Assembly: GCF_005886105.2 (NCBI RefSeq)
Contig: NZ_PNCO02000001.1
Span: 1,919,001-1,983,000 of the forward strand
Direction of reading: 5' to 3'
DNA length: 64,000 nt
From: Pseudoalteromonas galatheae
GTDB lineage: Bacteria > Pseudomonadota > Gammaproteobacteria > Enterobacterales > Alteromonadaceae
This document shows positions 7,939 through 17,486 of the stretch, piece after piece. The first letter of the stretch is position 1. Each line of letters starts with the position of its first letter. Position numbers and translations under genes: made by a program. The notes beneath the pieces were generated by a model. The model ran no database searches. It was not told the origin of the DNA and saw only the letters and a program-made list of their open reading frames with translations.

Positions 7939-8943
7939 ATGGAAAAGTTACAACCTCTATTACAGCAACAAGATTTATCGTTTGACGCCGCCAAATCCTT
8001 GTTTAGCGATATTATGGCTGGACAACTGAGTGACATCGAACTTACCGCAGCGCTGCTTGCGCTAAAGTTTAAAGGTGAAACAGCGGCGGAAATAGCCGGA
8101 GCAGCTCAGGCTATGCGTGATCATGCCACCGCATTTGACAAGCAAGATCTACTCGCAGCAGACAGCTGTGGTACGGGTGGCGATGGCACAAATACCATCA
8201 ACGTGAGTACCACCGCCGCCATTGTTGCCGCAGCATGTGGCATTAATATGGTCAAACACGGTAATCGCAGCGTAAGCAGTAAATCAGGTTCCGCGGATTT
8301 ACTAAAAGCACTTGGGATCAACATTGATATGACTCCCGCACTTGCAGAAAAGTGCTTAGCAGAGACCGGCTTTACCTTTTTGTTTGCACCGCATTACCAC
8401 GCAGGTGTAAAACATGCTATGCCAGTTCGCACACAACTAAAAACGCGCACGATATTTAATATTCTGGGGCCATTGGCAAACCCAGCCAAGCCAGAAGTAC
8501 AATTACTCGGCGTTTACGACCCTGCCCTTGTTTTACCCATGGCAGAAACGCTAAACCACTTAGGTACGAAACGAGCGATGGTAGTTCACGGTAGTGGCAC
8601 AGATGAAATTGCTCTACACGGCGAAACGCTAGTCGCAGAAGTAAAGCATGGTGAAGTGACGCAATACACCGTTACCCCAAACGATTTTGGACTAGAAAAC
8701 TATTCACTTGAATCTATTGCTGGTGATACGCCAGAATATAACGCGAAAGCGAGCCTTGCGATTTTAAATGGTGAAGGCGAAGCTGCACACAATGCAGCTA
8801 TCATTGCAAACGTTGCAGCTTTGCTGGTATTAACCGATAAGGCGTCAAATTTTAAAACCGCAAGCCAACAAGTACGCGAAGTGCTTGCAAGCAAGAAAGC
8901 CATGACAACCTTGGCTAACATTGTAGAGGTGAGTAATGGCTAA
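7939..8943 (+). CDS. trpD: Anthranilate phosphoribosyltransferase
   Basis: A 334-residue TrpD that transfers phosphoribose from PRPP to anthranilate. The PRPP-binding signature DSCGTGGDGTNTINVST is near residues 75-91, followed by VKHGNRSVSSKSGSADLL and the anthranilate-site loop with GVKHAMPVRTQL. It stands alone, nine bases after trpG, and overlaps trpCF by eight bases, consistent with one polycistronic message. Confidence 0.95.
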   Translation: MEKLQPLLQQQDLSFDAAKSLFSDIMAGQLSDIELTAALLALKFKGETAAEIAGAAQAMRDHATAFDKQDLLAADSCGTGGDGTNTINVSTTAAIVAAACGINMVKHGNRSVSSKSGSADLLKALGINIDMTPALAEKCLAETGFTFLFAPHYHAGVKHAMPVRTQLKTRTIFNILGPLANPAKPEVQLLGVYDPALVLPMAETLNHLGTKRAMVVHGSGTDEIALHGETLVAEVKHGEVTQYTVTPNDFGLENYSLESIAGDTPEYNAKASLAILNGEGEAAHNAAIIANVAALLVLTDKASNFKTASQQVREVLASKKAMTTLANIVEVSNG

Positions 8944-10300
8944 TGTATTAGAAAAAATTGTTGCCGATAAAGTCGAAGAATTAAAAGCGCGTAAGGCGCA
9001 GCGTCCGTTAAGTGACTTTATCGACGAAGTAACCCCCACCACGCTTAACTTCACCGCTGCGTTGGCGCAAGCTGGGACACAATTTATTTTAGAGTGCAAA
9101 AAGGCGTCACCTTCAAAAGGCCTTATTCGCTCACATTTTGATTTGACTGAAATTACCAGTGTTTATCGTAAGTACGCGACATGTATTAGCGTGCTAACCG
9201 ACGAAAAATACTTTCAAGGCAGTTATGAATACCTTGCCACGGTGAGAAAGCTGGTTGATCAGCCTCTGATCTGTAAAGACTTCTTTATTGATGAATACCA
9301 AGTTTACCTCGCCCGCTTACACGGTGGCGATGCCATTCTTTTGATGTTGTCTGTATTAAACGACGAAGAATATGTGGCACTAGCGAACGTGGCCAAATCA
9401 CTTAATATGTCGATTTTAACGGAAGTAAGCACCGAAACAGAAGTGACACGAGCGCTTGCGTTAGATGCTGAGCTTATCGGTATTAACAATCGTGATCTCA
9501 GAGATTTATCAACGGATTTAGCAACTACAGAGAAACTAAGAAAGTTAATCCCCGAAGACAAAGTAGTGATTTCAGAGTCTGGTATTTACACACACCGTGA
9601 TGTGAAACGCTTGTCACCAATTTGTGATGGCTTTTTGGTTGGTAGCTCATTGATGGCAGAGCAAGATTTAGAACTTGCTTGCAGACGCTTGATTTTGGGC
9701 GAAAACAAAGTGTGTGGTCTTACTCGAAGCCAAGATGCGCAAGCCGCTTATGAAGCGGGCGCGGTGTACGGTGGCCTTATCTTTTATCCAAAGTCTCCTC
9801 GCTATGTCGACATTGATTGTGCGAAGGCCGTCGCTGATAGTGCGCCGCTCAAGTACGTTGGTGTATTCGTTAACGCACCGCTTGAGCAAGTTACAGAGTA
9901 TGCGCAAATTTTAAAGCTTAGTGCAGTGCAATTACATGGCAACGAAGATGAGCTGTACATCGATACGCTACGTAAACAACTACCTGTTACCTGTCAAATT
10001 TGGAAAGCACAGGGTGTGGACACAGCACTGCCAAGCCCCTTCGCTGGCGTAGACAAGCAATTGTACGATACCAAAACCGACACCGCATTTGGTGGCACGG
10101 GGCAAGTGTTTGATTGGCAGCTATTAAATCGTAGTTCAAGCAATTATATGTTGGCTGGCGGCCTAAACCCCGACAACATTCACGGTGCCGTCAATATAGG
10201 TGCCGATGGTTTTGACCTAAATTCAGGCGTTGAGCAATCGCCTGGTAAAAAATGCGCTCAAAAAATCGCTAACGCGTTTACACAAATTCGAAAATATTGA
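8936..10300 (+). CDS. trpCF: Bifunctional indole-3-glycerol phosphate synthase / PRA isomerase
   Basis: This 454-residue fusion carries TrpC in residues 1 to about 255 ([48 protein letters not shown]). TrpF occupies about 256-454 ([60 protein letters not shown]). It isomerises phosphoribosylanthranilate and closes the indole ring. The fused arrangement is the one found in enterobacteria, Vibrio and Alteromonadales. It overlaps trpD by eight bases and is followed by trpB after seven. Confidence 0.95.
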   Translation: MANVLEKIVADKVEELKARKAQRPLSDFIDEVTPTTLNFTAALAQAGTQFILECKKASPSKGLIRSHFDLTEITSVYRKYATCISVLTDEKYFQGSYEYLATVRKLVDQPLICKDFFIDEYQVYLARLHGGDAILLMLSVLNDEEYVALANVAKSLNMSILTEVSTETEVTRALALDAELIGINNRDLRDLSTDLATTEKLRKLIPEDKVVISESGIYTHRDVKRLSPICDGFLVGSSLMAEQDLELACRRLILGENKVCGLTRSQDAQAAYEAGAVYGGLIFYPKSPRYVDIDCAKAVADSAPLKYVGVFVNAPLEQVTEYAQILKLSAVQLHGNEDELYIDTLRKQLPVTCQIWKAQGVDTALPSPFAGVDKQLYDTKTDTAFGGTGQVFDWQLLNRSSSNYMLAGGLNPDNIHGAVNIGADGFDLNSGVEQSPGKKCAQKIANAFTQIRKY

Positions 10301-10307
10301 GGTGGAC

Positions 10308-11492
10308 ATGAGTAATTCAGCTTATTTTGGTGACTTCGGAGGCATGTTTGTGCCCGAGTTACTCGTACCTGCATTAAAGCAGTTAGAACAGGAATTTTAT
10401 AAGTCACAAAAAGACCCAGAATTTCAACAGGAGTTTTATCAACTTTTGAATGAATTTGCAGGTCGCCCGACCCCGCTGACTAAGACACGCAACTTAGTTA
10501 AAAACCCTAAGGTCAAACTATACTTAAAGCGTGAAGATTTACTTCACGGTGGTGCACATAAGACCAACCAAGTGTTAGGTCAAGCGCTCTTAACTAAACG
10601 TATGGGTAAAAAAGAAGTCATTGCTGAAACCGGTGCTGGACAACATGGTGTTGCAACCGCCCTAGCCTGCTCCTTACTCGGCTTGAAGTGCCGGGTATAC
10701 ATGGGAGCTAAAGATGTTGAGCGTCAGCAACCAAACGTATTTAGAATGCGTTTGATGGGTGCCGAAGTTATCCCAGTTACTGCGGGCTCGGGCACATTAA
10801 AAGACGCGGTAAATGAAGCATTAAGAGACTGGTCTGCAAACTACAAAACGGCACATTATTTACTCGGAACGGCTGCAGGTCCTCACCCCTTCCCGACGAT
10901 TGTCCGTGAGTTCCAAAAAATGATTGGCGAAGAGGCGAAACAGCAAGTACTAAAAGCGGAAGGTCGTTTGCCTGATGCGGTTATCGCTTGTGTGGGCGGC
11001 GGCTCAAATGCTATTGGTATGTTCGCAGACTTTATTGACGAAAAAGACGTGAAATTAATTGGTGTGGAACCGGCAGGTAAAGGCTTGGATACTGATGAGC
11101 ACGGCGCGGCACTATGTAAAGGTACTAAGGGTATTTTACACGGCGCCTATACCTACATCATGCAGAACCAAGATGGCCAAATTGAAGAATCTTATTCTGT
11201 GTCAGCGGGCCTCGACTACCCAGCAGTTGGTCCTCAACACGCATTTTTACATGAAACAGGCAGAGCACAATACGTCGGTATTAGTGATACAGAAGCCTTA
11301 GCTGCTTTCCAAGCGCTAGCTAAACACGAAGGTATTATTCCAGCCTTAGAATCGAGCCATGCTCTGGCATACGCACTAAAATATGCAGAAGCGCAAACCG
11401 AAGAAACGGTGATTGTTGTTAACTTAAGTGGTCGCGGAGACAAAGACTTAGCTCACGTCCACCAGGTACTATCTGAGCGAGGTGAACTATGA
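10308..11492 (+). CDS. trpB: Tryptophan synthase beta chain
   Basis: A 394-residue PLP enzyme that joins indole and serine. The PLP lysine is Lys85 in HGGAHKTNQ, and the phosphate-binding glycine run is [10 protein letters not shown] near 229-238. The ATG at 10308 has GAGGTGG just upstream and gives the conserved start with [12 protein letters not shown] longer frame from 10230 would overlap trpCF by 71 bases and is not supported. It overlaps trpA by four bases (ATGA). Confidence 0.95.
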   Translation: MSNSAYFGDFGGMFVPELLVPALKQLEQEFYKSQKDPEFQQEFYQLLNEFAGRPTPLTKTRNLVKNPKVKLYLKREDLLHGGAHKTNQVLGQALLTKRMGKKEVIAETGAGQHGVATALACSLLGLKCRVYMGAKDVERQQPNVFRMRLMGAEVIPVTAGSGTLKDAVNEALRDWSANYKTAHYLLGTAAGPHPFPTIVREFQKMIGEEAKQQVLKAEGRLPDAVIACVGGGSNAIGMFADFIDEKDVKLIGVEPAGKGLDTDEHGAALCKGTKGILHGAYTYIMQNQDGQIEESYSVSAGLDYPAVGPQHAFLHETGRAQYVGISDTEALAAFQALAKHEGIIPALESSHALAYALKYAEAQTEETVIVVNLSGRGDKDLAHVHQVLSERGEL

Positions 11493-12295
11493 GACGTTAT
11501 GACGCGATGTTCGCGCACTTAAATGAAAAAAACCAAGGTGCATTTGTTCCTTTCGTGACGATTGGCGATCCCGATAAAACACTCAGTATTGAGATCATCA
11601 AAAGCCTGATTGACGGTGGTGCTGATGCATTGGAGCTAGGTATTCCATTTTCTGATCCCATCGCCGATGGCCCTGTTATCCAAGCAGCCAATATCCGTGC
11701 TCTAGAGCAAAATGTTAATACGCAAGACTGTCTTGAGATCATCGCTGAAATTCGTCGTTACAACAGTGATATTCCAATTGGTTTGTTGCTTTACTCAAAC
11801 TTGATTTTTGCTCGTGGTATTGAGCGGTTTTATCAAGATGCCAAAACTGCGGGTGTGGATTCTATCTTAGTTGCTGATGTGCCACTGCACGAAGCCAAAC
11901 CGTTTAGGCTCACTGCAATGGCAAATGACATCGCGCCTATTTTCATTGCCACACCGAATGCCTGCGATGATACGTTACGAGAATGCGCCACCCGTGGCCG
12001 TGGCTATACTTATTTACTTTCACGTGCAGGCGTGACTGGTACAGAAACGTCAGCACAAATGCCGGCAACAGAGATGATCACCAAACTTATCGAGTATCAT
12101 GCTGCGCCGCCACTGCTAGGGTTTGGTATTTCTGAGCCGGAGCATGTAAAGCATGCAATTAAATCAGGTGCAGCAGGTGCAATTAGTGGCTCTGCGGTGG
12201 TGAAAATCATCGAAAAACACTTGGATGACCCTAGCACCATGTGCTTTGAGCTAAAAACCTTTGTTGAGCGAATGAAAGCTGCAACACAAAAGTAA
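11489..12295 (+). CDS. trpA: Tryptophan synthase alpha chain
   Basis: A 268-residue TIM-barrel protein that cleaves indole-3-glycerol phosphate and channels indole to TrpB. Catalytic Glu49 and Asp60 are both in the block [15 protein letters not shown], and the phosphate site includes GFGISEPEH and GAISGSAVV. Length and motifs are normal. It is the last gene of the trp operon and is followed by a strong hairpin. Confidence 0.95.
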   Translation: MRRYDAMFAHLNEKNQGAFVPFVTIGDPDKTLSIEIIKSLIDGGADALELGIPFSDPIADGPVIQAANIRALEQNVNTQDCLEIIAEIRRYNSDIPIGLLLYSNLIFARGIERFYQDAKTAGVDSILVADVPLHEAKPFRLTAMANDIAPIFIATPNACDDTLRECATRGRGYTYLLSRAGVTGTETSAQMPATEMITKLIEYHAAPPLLGFGISEPEHVKHAIKSGAAGAISGSAVVKIIEKHLDDPSTMCFELKTFVERMKAATQK

Positions 12296-12303
12296 ACGCT
12301 AGC

Positions 12304-12340
12304 AAAAAAGGGAGTATAGTGTCGATATACTCCCTTTGGT
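12304..12340. terminator. Bidirectional terminator, trpA / chorismate mutase
   Basis: AAAGGGAGTATA (12307-12318) pairs over 12 bases with TATACTCCCTTT (12326-12337) around a seven-base loop. On the minus strand the stem runs into TTTTTT, so it ends the chorismate mutase unit well and probably trp as well. Confidence 0.8.
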
Positions 12341-12374
12341 TACATGAGATCCTTTAAAGCACCAGTTAAACCAA

Positions 12375-12716
12375 CTACAACCCTCTCACTCTTTTAGCTT
12401 GAGCAGCCTTGGAATACTTCATTAGAACGCTCATTAAGTCTCGAGTTAGATACTCAGATAAGCCATTTTTCTTTGCGGTTTCAAGAGCCCGCTCCAATAC
12501 AAGATGCTCACGCTGAAGGTCCTCAACTGGCAGGTGAAAAATGGCCTTCAAGTCACCGACTTCTGACACTTTACTAAATCGCTCTGCAATCAAGCGAATT
12601 AATTGCTCATCGATTTGATTAATGCCACTGCGAAGCTCTGCAAGTGCACTGGAATAATCACCATCATAACTATGCTTCATAGGAAGCTTAGTTCCACTTT
12701 CATATGAAATTGCCAT
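12375..12716 (-). CDS. Stand-alone AroQ-type chorismate mutase
   Basis: A 113-residue all-helical AroQ-alpha chorismate mutase. All six active-site residues of the E. coli P-protein mutase domain appear with identical spacing and no gaps: Arg29, Arg46, Lys57, Asp66, Arg69 and Gln106 (E. coli Arg11, Arg28, Lys39, Asp48, Arg51, Gln88). It should convert chorismate to prephenate, or act on an amino-chorismate analogue. It carries no dehydratase or dehydrogenase domain, and no signal peptide is evident. It begins one base after the GMC oxidoreductase stop as the last gene of a four-gene unit, which suggests a supply role in a specialised pathway rather than Phe/Tyr synthesis. Confidence 0.85.
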   Translation of the reverse strand: MAISYESGTKLPMKHSYDGDYSSALAELRSGINQIDEQLIRLIAERFSKVSEVGDLKAIFHLPVEDLQREHLVLERALETAKKNGLSEYLTRDLMSVLMKYSKAAQAKRVRGL

Positions 12717-12717
12717 G

Positions 12718-14805
12718 TTAATTTCCTTCTGAAGTCATATCGCTTACTTTGCCAACTAACTCTGGCGCGATTTCAGCCATGCAATACTCAGCTACTGCAG
12801 CAATGGTCCATGCAGGCGTGCAAGCGCCTGTACTGCCAGGGATCAATGAGCCATCAATGACATATAGTCCTTCAACCACATCACCGTTCGCGCTTTTAAC
12901 TCTTCCATAATTATCACACGCTTTACCAATTACACAGCCCCCTAGCGGGTGTGGTGTCATACCATAGGCAACATCAAAATGTTCGTTTTCGGCTGAAGCG
13001 TTACTTGTTAATGTACGTTTAGTGTTAGTGCTGCAGCGCAGCGGTCCCTGGTACCCTTTGAACTGAGCAAGCTTGCGATCGAGTTGTGCTTTGTCACTAC
13101 CCTCAATATTTACTTCTTTCCAAGCGGTAAGTGCATTAATAGCGGTATTGATCGAATCTCCCATTCCGCCTTCATATTTACCATTCATTTCTATCGTTTG
13201 AGGATAAGAGAGCTGATAAGAGCCGTCACTTTGCTTGACAAACTGACCAGGGGCAGTGTCTTGGCAAACTCCCATCATCAAAGTATTTTGAATAGAGACG
13301 CTTTCTTCATACCAAACGGGATACACAACCATCTTACTAAATGGAGACCCACTGTTATCATCTAGATATTGTTTTGGATCCTTACCAAAACGGAAATCAC
13401 ATTCAGCAGAGCCAGGACCACCATTGGCAGGGCGAACTGGCTCATTACAAAGCTGTGTCGCAAATAAGTCGCCATTTTGACCCCAGAATTTACCTACATA
13501 GGGGCTTAAACTAGGCAAGCCGGTAACGTTTAGATCGGTACAATTCGGTGAATTTGATGATTCGAGTAATAGCCTAGCGGTATGCATGGAACCCGCAGCC
13601 ATAATGACATTGTCAGCCTCATATATTATTTGCTGACCGGCATTGACGTTAGTCTCATCAATTTTATTTACGATAACTCGATACACCGCCTTCTTATCTT
13701 TTGTCGGTGGTATTAAATTAATACTGATCACTTCGCTGAGACATTGAATATCAAGCTGTTCTGTTGCCTTTGCTTCTGCTAGGTAATTTCTATCTAAACT
13801 ATTTTTTATGCCAAAGAGTGTTCTCTCTTCACCCTCTTCCACTTCTGAATAACTGTTCATGCCATACCACATTTCACCGATTGTCGCAGAAGGTAGCATG
13901 TTGCAAGATATCTCATTTGCTACCACTGACCAGTCAAGCGCTAAGGTACTAAACTTTTGCTCAATTGCCGTGATACCGTATTGTTCTGAAAATTTACATG
14001 GATCCGTTTTTAATGCTGACTGTAGTTTTTGCGCTTGGGATAAGAATACTCGTGTAGAAAGATAATCAGGTGATGCCGCTACTGATATCTGCGCTCGATT
14101 ATGGTGTTCGGCAAGTTCAACAATCTCTTTTTTAGTAATAGAGTCACTGATCTCACAGCTTTTAACATTAAGGAACTGTAAAGTAGTATCCGTATTTTTA
14201 CAATTATCCACCATGGTGGTCGGCTGCATGATCTTTTCGACTGTATTGTAGTGATCTACCAGCTGACAATAGTCTAACAGCCTAGTGTCGTGATGTTCAG
14301 GATCTCTAAAAGCCAAGTTAAAAGCATCTGCCGATGGCTTTTGGAAAATGGTGTTATATACCTGTGATGTCCCCCCAAGACCTGCGCCCACCCAAACCGT
14401 CATGTTTTCCGCTTCTATAGTCTCGACTAACCCCGGATATTTAGTGATCGGTCGCTTAGCAAATACACCATCATTAAAGTTTAACGGTTTGTCATTTAGA
14501 CTCGGATCTCCAACAGGCGTTCCAAAAGGCTCCTCCATTGCCATCCAAGCAGAGCGCTCATCAGGCTGACGATAATTACAAAATGGTGGGGTTGGTGTTT
14601 GCACCGTCTTAGGTTGATCCTCGCGAGTTAAATTCCCCCACCAGTCTTTACCGCGCTCTAACAGCAGTACCGGTTTATCTTTCGTCGAAGTTTGTTTAAA
14701 CTGCTCGCATAACCTCAATGCAGCAACACTTCCGCCAAAACCTGAACCGACAATGATGGTATTAAACTTGGTTTGTTTTTTTGCTAATTCTGAATTATTC
14801 ATCAT
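12718..14805 (-). CDS. GMC-family FAD-dependent oxidoreductase
   Basis: A 695-residue flavoprotein. The dinucleotide motif IVGSGFGGSVAALRL gives GSGFGG at 20-25. A second FAD block VWVGAGLGGTSQVYN follows near 120. HPLGG at 619-623 contains the likely active-site His619. The C-terminus LYVIDGSLIPGSTGACTPAW is the cholesterol-oxidase-like GMC ending. The class oxidises alcohols to carbonyls; the substrate here is unknown. The ATG at 14805 has AAAGGA four bases before it and avoids overlap, while an upstream start (14841) would overlap the aminotransferase. No secretion signal is visible. It lies between the aminotransferase and chorismate mutase genes. Confidence 0.8.
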   Translation of the reverse strand: MMNNSELAKKQTKFNTIIVGSGFGGSVAALRLCEQFKQTSTKDKPVLLLERGKDWWGNLTREDQPKTVQTPTPPFCNYRQPDERSAWMAMEEPFGTPVGDPSLNDKPLNFNDGVFAKRPITKYPGLVETIEAENMTVWVGAGLGGTSQVYNTIFQKPSADAFNLAFRDPEHHDTRLLDYCQLVDHYNTVEKIMQPTTMVDNCKNTDTTLQFLNVKSCEISDSITKKEIVELAEHHNRAQISVAASPDYLSTRVFLSQAQKLQSALKTDPCKFSEQYGITAIEQKFSTLALDWSVVANEISCNMLPSATIGEMWYGMNSYSEVEEGEERTLFGIKNSLDRNYLAEAKATEQLDIQCLSEVISINLIPPTKDKKAVYRVIVNKIDETNVNAGQQIIYEADNVIMAAGSMHTARLLLESSNSPNCTDLNVTGLPSLSPYVGKFWGQNGDLFATQLCNEPVRPANGGPGSAECDFRFGKDPKQYLDDNSGSPFSKMVVYPVWYEESVSIQNTLMMGVCQDTAPGQFVKQSDGSYQLSYPQTIEMNGKYEGGMGDSINTAINALTAWKEVNIEGSDKAQLDRKLAQFKGYQGPLRCSTNTKRTLTSNASAENEHFDVAYGMTPHPLGGCVIGKACDNYGRVKSANGDVVEGLYVIDGSLIPGSTGACTPAWTIAAVAEYCMAEIAPELVGKVSDMTSEGN

Positions 14806-14821
14806 ATTTTCCTTTTCATAT

Positions 14822-16042
14822 CTAGGCGACATGGCCGCCAACTGAGTTTGAATGACAACAAAACTGCATGGTTTGTTTAATTGCTTGCCCTATAAATGGA
14901 ATATCCTCTTGTTCACATACCACGGCGATGCGAACATATTGTTGAAGCGCCTCAACAGTCAAATCACTCACCGCCAAGTAATGTCCCGGCAAAACTTTTA
15001 TAGCGAACTCTTGATACAAACGCTGACAGAATTTCTCGGCTGGACAACCAACATCAAGCCAAATATAAAACCCGCCCGCTGGCATCTGATAACAAGATAA
15101 ATCACTAAACTGTTTTGAAAATTCGTCAAACTTACGACCGTAAACTTGTCGATTACTGAGGACATGTTGCTCGTCAGACCAAGCAGCTTGTGAACCTTTT
15201 AACTGAATAGACGAGAGTGAAACGCCATGATAATTTCGATACGATTGTAAGGACTTAATCAAGTGCGTATCGCCAGCAATAAAACCAGAACGTAACCCGG
15301 GTAATCCTGAGCGTTTAGACAGACTATGAATAGCAAGGCAATTTTCAAATTTGGAGTTGCCCATTTTTGCGCACGCTTCCAGTAACCCTGTCGGTGCAAA
15401 TGGTTCACTATATATTTCGCTATAGCATTCATCTGCAACAAGTATGAATTGATACTCTTTTGCCAATTCAATTAATCGAGTCCACTGCAAAAGTGAAAGC
15501 ACTTCTCCCGTCGGGTTGCTTGGCGAACAGACAAACATGAGATCTATTTCAGCCCAGCAGGCATAAACGTCTAACTCACTAGTAGTTAACTCGCTTAACT
15601 GTGTTTGCGAAATAGTCTGTACTTTTGCGCCAACATTCTCAGCACTCGCAAGATATATCGGATAGCCTGGATCTGGCATAGCCACTGTAATTGGTTGACC
15701 ATGTTGTAGTTGATGGTTGAACAAAGCAATAGGAAGCATAAAGATCCCTTCTCTACTACCTGCCAATATCGTAATTTGGTCTTTGGCTGAAAAGCATTGG
15801 AGATCAAGTTTATATCGTCTACTCAGCCATCTAGCTATCGTCTCTTGTAGCTCGAATTGCAAAGCAGGTTTAGGGTACTGGGTCAGTGCTTCAAAACCAT
15901 CGGGGATCTGTGATAAAACATCTTGCGCAAGGGGAACATTTGGCTCCCCAATGCTCAAATCAATGACATTCCCCTCTGTTTCAATGCCATTGAGTAGCAT
16001 CCCAAGCCTTGCTTGCGGATATAAACGTTCGGAAAAATGCAT
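14822..16042 (-). CDS. PLP-dependent class I/II aminotransferase (DapC-like)
   Basis: A 406-residue fold-type I aminotransferase. SPSNPTG holds Asn176, VADECYSEIY holds Asp204 and Tyr207, the PLP lysine is Lys243 in SLSKRSGLPG, and the carboxylate-binding region includes GLRSGF. The N-terminus with IDLSIGEPN is typical of the DapC/aspartate aminotransferase group. Substrate cannot be read from sequence. Its place between an SHMT-like enzyme (11 bases upstream) and an oxidoreductase (16 bases downstream) argues for a dedicated biosynthetic pathway rather than lysine synthesis. Confidence 0.82.
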   Translation of the reverse strand: MHFSERLYPQARLGMLLNGIETEGNVIDLSIGEPNVPLAQDVLSQIPDGFEALTQYPKPALQFELQETIARWLSRRYKLDLQCFSAKDQITILAGSREGIFMLPIALFNHQLQHGQPITVAMPDPGYPIYLASAENVGAKVQTISQTQLSELTTSELDVYACWAEIDLMFVCSPSNPTGEVLSLLQWTRLIELAKEYQFILVADECYSEIYSEPFAPTGLLEACAKMGNSKFENCLAIHSLSKRSGLPGLRSGFIAGDTHLIKSLQSYRNYHGVSLSSIQLKGSQAAWSDEQHVLSNRQVYGRKFDEFSKQFSDLSCYQMPAGGFYIWLDVGCPAEKFCQRLYQEFAIKVLPGHYLAVSDLTVEALQQYVRIAVVCEQEDIPFIGQAIKQTMQFCCHSNSVGGHVA

Positions 16043-16053
16043 CTGCGGTCTCC

Positions 16054-17241
16054 CTACATCACAATCGTTTTATGTGCACTAACAAGCTCAGCAATCTCGT
16101 GTTTCGCGTCCAAAATCAGAGGTTGTTGACTCAGTACGATGTCACACATTCTCTGTGCTACTCTTTCACACTCATGCTCAGTGAAGCCCAGTCTTGTGAT
16201 TTCAGCAGTCCCCACCCGCATAAATCCGTCACAAAATATGCCATGCTCTTTGAGTTTGTCTCTGTGTTTTACGCCAGATGCTTTATCCAATAGAGGCAAG
16301 ACTTGATGACAGTAGGTCGAATGGTTAAAGTTGGGGTTACATTCACCCCTCAATGTAAACCCTCTCTTTTTAAATATATCTGCGAAGGTGCGTGCATTCG
16401 CCACAACTTGAGCCGCATATTGTTGCCATGGCACCTCATCCAAAGTGAGTCCTAAGGCCGCAATCCTTGCTAGGTGAGGATTGCAGATCATAGTCGGTCC
16501 ATTCAAGGGCGTGAAGTTAGAGACAATTTCTATCCGTCTATGTAACGGTTCAGAATTGGTGACAATCATTCCCCCTTGTGGACCTGGGAAAGTCTTATGT
16601 GTTGAGCCAAATAAAATATCAGCTCCTTCTTTAAGCGGATCTTGATATTGGCCACCTGCTATCAATCCTAAGCTGTGTGAGCCATCGTAAGCCACAATGC
16701 CACCATAGCTATGGACTATCTCACTAAGCTCTCGTACTGGCATCGGCACCATAAAAATGGATGCGCCCAACACAACGAGTTTAGGCTGTTCTTTTAGAAG
16801 TAATTCAATACATGCTGATTTATCAAGTTGCCACTGCGCATCATCAAATACCAAAGGTAATGAATGTCTGTGAAACACTTCATATTGGAAAGGGTATCCA
16901 CCACCGGGAAAAAACGGTGGTACACGTGCCACCTTATCCCCAGGCTCCGTAAGTGCAAATATCACAGCCATGAGACTATTACTTCCTGAAGTTGGAGAAA
17001 TATTTGCGTATTGTGCAGAAAAAACAGATTTGGTTTTTTCTATTGCGAGTTGCGTTATCTCTTGTGAGATATCCGTCCCAGCATAAAAAGGAGCCGCGTA
17101 ACGTGATGCTAAATCATTTGACAATAATTTTGCGACCGGTTCAGACAAACGATTTTCACTTACAATCAAGTTGATAGCTTGGCGGCGGCATTGCTGATGA
17201 GCCTCAGCTAGTTCAATAATGGTATTCATCCTCATTCCCAT
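16054..17241 (-). CDS. SHMT-like PLP enzyme, probably not housekeeping GlyA
   Basis: A 395-residue relative of serine hydroxymethyltransferase. LIVSEN (25-30), YDGSHS (185-190) and the PLP-lysine block STHKTFPGPQGG with Lys216 identify the fold. It is shorter than GlyA (about 417). The GlyA segment that normally reads like EGYPGKRYYGG is reduced to RYAAPFYAGTD (48-57), so the residues that handle folate and formaldehyde are altered. Candidate roles are a threonine aldolase or transaldolase type reaction forming a beta-hydroxy amino acid, or alpha-substituted serine synthesis. The start could be 17241, 17235 or 17229. It is the first gene of the four-gene unit. Confidence 0.75.
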   Translation of the reverse strand: MGMRMNTIIELAEAHQQCRRQAINLIVSENRLSEPVAKLLSNDLASRYAAPFYAGTDISQEITQLAIEKTKSVFSAQYANISPTSGSNSLMAVIFALTEPGDKVARVPPFFPGGGYPFQYEVFHRHSLPLVFDDAQWQLDKSACIELLLKEQPKLVVLGASIFMVPMPVRELSEIVHSYGGIVAYDGSHSLGLIAGGQYQDPLKEGADILFGSTHKTFPGPQGGMIVTNSEPLHRRIEIVSNFTPLNGPTMICNPHLARIAALGLTLDEVPWQQYAAQVVANARTFADIFKKRGFTLRGECNPNFNHSTYCHQVLPLLDKASGVKHRDKLKEHGIFCDGFMRVGTAEITRLGFTEHECERVAQRMCDIVLSQQPLILDAKHEIAELVSAHKTIVM

Positions 17242-17290
17242 TTTAGCCTATAGAATGAGTTACATGATAGTTACCATGTGCACCAAAAGT

Positions 17291-17318
17291 TAATTACAGG
17301 TAATTACAAGGTATTACA
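17291..17318. repeat. Three helically phased TAATTACA repeats upstream of the SHMT-like gene
   Basis: TAATTACA occurs at 17291 and 17301, with the variant TATTACA at 17312, giving start-to-start distances of 10 and about 11 bases. On the minus strand, toward the SHMT-like gene, each reads TGTAAT(TA). The set lies roughly 50-80 bases upstream of the start codon, a plausible regulator site. Confidence 0.5.
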
Positions 17319-17446
17319 CAAAGAGGCTTTTGTTGATAAGAATACAATTATTTAGTTTTGATACATTCGTCCCGAAGATAAAAATTGACGATTACACAAA
17401 ATGATGAGAACAAGAGGTGGTTGTATATTTTTGCAGAAACTACACT

Positions 17447-17472
17447 GTTGCAGCGGTTCAACTCGCTGCAAC
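17447..17472 (-). terminator. Hairpin downstream of the HU gene
   Basis: GTTGCAGCG (17447-17455) pairs with CGCTGCAAC (17464-17472) around an eight-base loop, 15 bases after the HU stop. A clear T-run is missing, so a terminator role is tentative. Confidence 0.45.
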
Positions 17473-17486
17473 AAGCTGGGATCGAT

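Noticed and set aside
14822..16042. Assignment of the aminotransferase to lysine biosynthesis (dapC)
   Set aside because: Fold fits but context does not; substrate cannot be deduced.
16054..17241. Annotation as housekeeping serine hydroxymethyltransferase (glyA)
   Set aside because: Shorter, altered folate segment and placement in a biosynthetic unit argue against it.
17291..17318. Tandem TAATTACA units as a CRISPR or phage array
   Set aside because: Unit length of about 10 bases with no spacers; better seen as operator repeats.
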